Part shown: one piece after another, positions 29,752 to 31,292 of the stretch
How the letters are laid out: every line of letters starts with the position of its first letter
Numbering within the stretch: position 1 is the stretch's first letter
Origin: Rhodobacterales bacterium UBA3080
GTDB taxonomy: Bacteria; Pseudomonadota; Alphaproteobacteria; Rhodobacterales; Rhodobacteraceae
Assembly (NCBI GenBank): GCA_002366645.1
Contig: DFBM01000199.1
Coordinates: forward strand, 1-31,292
Length of the DNA: 31,292 nucleotides
Direction: 5' to 3'
Program-made: the position numbers and the translations under genes
Notes under the pieces: generated by a model
Seen by the model: the letters and a program-made list of their open reading frames with translations, nothing else
Databases searched by the model: none
Told to the model about the DNA's origin: nothing

Positions 29752-31292
29752 TTACCCTCTCAATATACCGCCAGTTGCCTGTGTAACCTTGGTGATGACC
29801 CGTTCAGATATCGCCTCGATCTCTTTGTCAGTCAAAGTGCCAGCAGTTGGTTGAATACGCACTGCGATCGCAACGGACTTCTTGCCCGCCCCCATCTGCG
29901 CTTCTGCCTTGTCACCACTAAATACGTCAAACAGCGTAACTGTATCAATCAGCTTCTTGTCCGCACCGTTTGCGGCCTTCAACAAAGTCTCTACTTCAAC
30001 GTCGCTATCAACGACGAAAGCGAAGTCACGCTCGACCGTCTGAAAATCTGAAACGTCCAGCGCTGGCCGCGTTTTGGTCTTGGCCTTCGGGAAAGGCGCA
30101 TTCTCAAGGAACACCGTGAACGCCACCGCCGGACCCTTCACACCCATCGCTTCCAACACCTTTGGATGCAACTCACCAAACACCGCCAACGGGTTCTTTG
30201 GACCAAGGCTTAGCACGGCTGAACGTCCGGGGTGAAACCACTCCGGTGCGTTGCGCATGACCATCAAACGATCCACTGGCGCGCCCAGGGCTGCCAATGC
30301 CGCTTCTGCATCTGCCTTTGCATCGTACAGGTCAACCGCGCGATTTGTGCCATAGGCATTGCGCGGCGCAGTCGAGCCAATCCGCACACCACAAGCCAAG
30401 ATTTTCTGGTCCTCCGGCTCGCCACCCTCAAACCCTTGTCCGACTTCGAACAAAGACACATCGTTAAACCCGCGCGCCTGATTCTTCGCCGCCGCTTGCA
30501 GCAGGCTCGGCAACAACGTTGGGCGCATATGGCTCATCTCGCTCGAAATCGGGTTGCCCAGCATCACATCGTCAGACCCACCGCCGAACAGCTCGGCCGA
30601 AACCTTGTCGATAAAGCTATAGGTCACACATTCGTTGTACCCCAGCGTCGCAATCGTGCGGCGGACCATGTCTTGGCGTTTCTGCATCGGCGTCAGAACC
30701 GCTTTCATAACACCGGTTGAGGGGCGAGGCATCGGAACGCCAACCAGCTTGGTCAAGGATGCAACGCGAGCGATTTCCTCGATCAGATCAGCCTCGCCGT
30801 GCACATCGGGCCGCCAGCTTGGCACCGAAACCTCCAGCGTGTAATCCTGGTCACGCGCTTCAAAACCCAAATCGGTCAGAATACGCACCTGTTCATCGCG
30901 AGCGATTTCCATCCCGACCAGCGAAACAACCCGCGCTGGATCAAGCTGATACGCACGGCTGGTGTCAGGCGTTTCACCCGCAACAACCACGTTCGAGGCC
31001 TCCCCACCGCACAGATCAAGGATCATCTGCGTCGCAATCTCCAGCCCGTCGGCTGTAAACGCCGGATCAACACCGCGCTCAAACCTGTATCGCGCATCGG
31101 AGTTAATTTTCAGTTTACGACCCGTCATCGCGATGGTGATCGGGTCCCAATACGCGCTCTCAAGGAACACATCGACGGTACCCTCGGTACAACCCGAGGC
31201 CACGCCCCCCATGATGCCCGCGATGCTTTCAACACCGTTGTCATCACTGATCGCCATCATTCCGGCATCGAGCGTGTAGTCTTTGTCATCCA
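29752..31292 (-). CDS. pheT: Phenylalanine-tRNA ligase beta subunit, N-terminal part cut by window edge
   Basis: About 512 codons of the C-terminal part are visible; the frame stays open to the right window edge, so the first 250-300 residues are missing and no start lies here. Recognisable are the B3/B4 editing-domain end (VESIAGIMGGVASGCTEGT), DARYRFERGVDP, the B5 and catalytic-like B6/B7 modules (SFIDKVSAELFGGG, LPSLLQAAAKN), and the C-terminal FDX-ACB anticodon-binding domain (VERDFAFVVDSDVEVETLL, followed by AVRIQPTAGTLTDKEI). The enzyme charges tRNA-Phe as an alpha2-beta2 tetramer. It is followed three bases later by ytoQ. Confidence 0.97.
   Translation of the reverse strand, partial: DDKDYTLDAGMMAISDDNGVESIAGIMGGVASGCTEGTVDVFLESAYWDPITIAMTGRKLKINSDARYRFERGVDPAFTADGLEIATQMILDLCGGEASNVVVAGETPDTSRAYQLDPARVVSLVGMEIARDEQVRILTDLGFEARDQDYTLEVSVPSWRPDVHGEADLIEEIARVASLTKLVGVPMPRPSTGVMKAVLTPMQKRQDMVRRTIATLGYNECVTYSFIDKVSAELFGGGSDDVMLGNPISSEMSHMRPTLLPSLLQAAAKNQARGFNDVSLFEVGQGFEGGEPEDQKILACGVRIGSTAPRNAYGTNRAVDLYDAKADAEAALAALGAPVDRLMVMRNAPEWFHPGRSAVLSLGPKNPLAVFGELHPKVLEAMGVKGPAVAFTVFLENAPFPKAKTKTRPALDVSDFQTVERDFAFVVDSDVEVETLLKAANGADKKLIDTVTLFDVFSGDKAEAQMGAGKKSVAIAVRIQPTAGTLTDKEIEAISERVITKVTQATGGILRG

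Overview
The window reads as ordinary chromosomal DNA of an alphaproteobacterium, most likely a marine Rhodobacterales (Roseobacter-type) species. The basis is the gene content and pairing: argH / LptM-like lipoprotein / lysA / DUF4175 giant membrane protein, etfD / TPR protein / ispE, a phaR-phaC-phaA-phaB cluster, a single FdhD-MobA-MobB-MoeA run, and an Lrp-type regulator divergent from alanine dehydrogenase. Base composition is moderately GC-rich, with one visibly AT-richer patch around 5.5-6.5 kb. I see no rRNA, tRNA, CRISPR array, insertion sequence or phage gene. Genes at both edges are cut: a DUF4175 protein at the left and pheT at the right.

Layout. (1) 1-4873, minus strand: argH, a 36-residue LptM-like lipoprotein, a secreted pterin-domain protein, lysA and the DUF4175 protein, probably one transcript. 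(2) 4904-5476: a secreted thioredoxin-like protein diverging from argH. (3) 5477-6535: a patch with a 21-bp tandem duplication, a lone GNAT acetyltransferase, and a ~400-bp leader containing three helically phased TTGTGTAC repeats and a LexA-type direct repeat. (4) 6536-11548: an EAL-domain c-di-GMP phosphodiesterase running tail-to-tail into phaR, then a 46-residue microprotein overlapping a short PhaC, then phaA, phaB and a strong terminator: the polyhydroxybutyrate module. (5) 11623-14626: a class-I glutamine amidotransferase, a DUF465 helical protein, an EamA exporter, a TrmN6-like methyltransferase and a DUF2007 protein. (6) 14687-19972: long-chain polyprenyl diphosphate synthase, then convergent ispE, a TPR protein and ETF:ubiquinone oxidoreductase. 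(7) 20165-21663: greA and an unknown two-helix membrane/coiled-coil protein. (8) 21670-24926: moeA, mobB, mobA and fdhD, overlapping end to end. (9) 24966-27718: azlC/azlD, Lrp-type regulator and alanine dehydrogenase. (10) 27758-31292: mscL, a membrane-anchored LytTR regulator, ytoQ and the 3' part of pheT.

How the genes work together. PhaA, PhaB and PhaC convert acetyl-CoA to acetoacetyl-CoA, to 3-hydroxybutyryl-CoA, to polymer, with PhaR as the expected polymer-sensing repressor. IspE and the polyprenyl synthase serve isoprenoid and quinone-tail synthesis, and ETF-QO delivers electrons to that quinone. MoeA, MobA, MobB and FdhD mature molybdenum cofactor for enzymes encoded elsewhere. ArgH and LysA finish arginine and lysine synthesis.

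I did not find an unmistakable new defence or mobile system. The most promising undescribed element is the 46-residue protein translationally coupled to an unusually short PhaC. Next come the regulatory architecture ahead of the EAL gene and the long nested dyad between ytoQ and the LytTR gene. Start codons were chosen by ribosome binding sites and family N-termini; all functional calls are by recognition of motifs, without database search.
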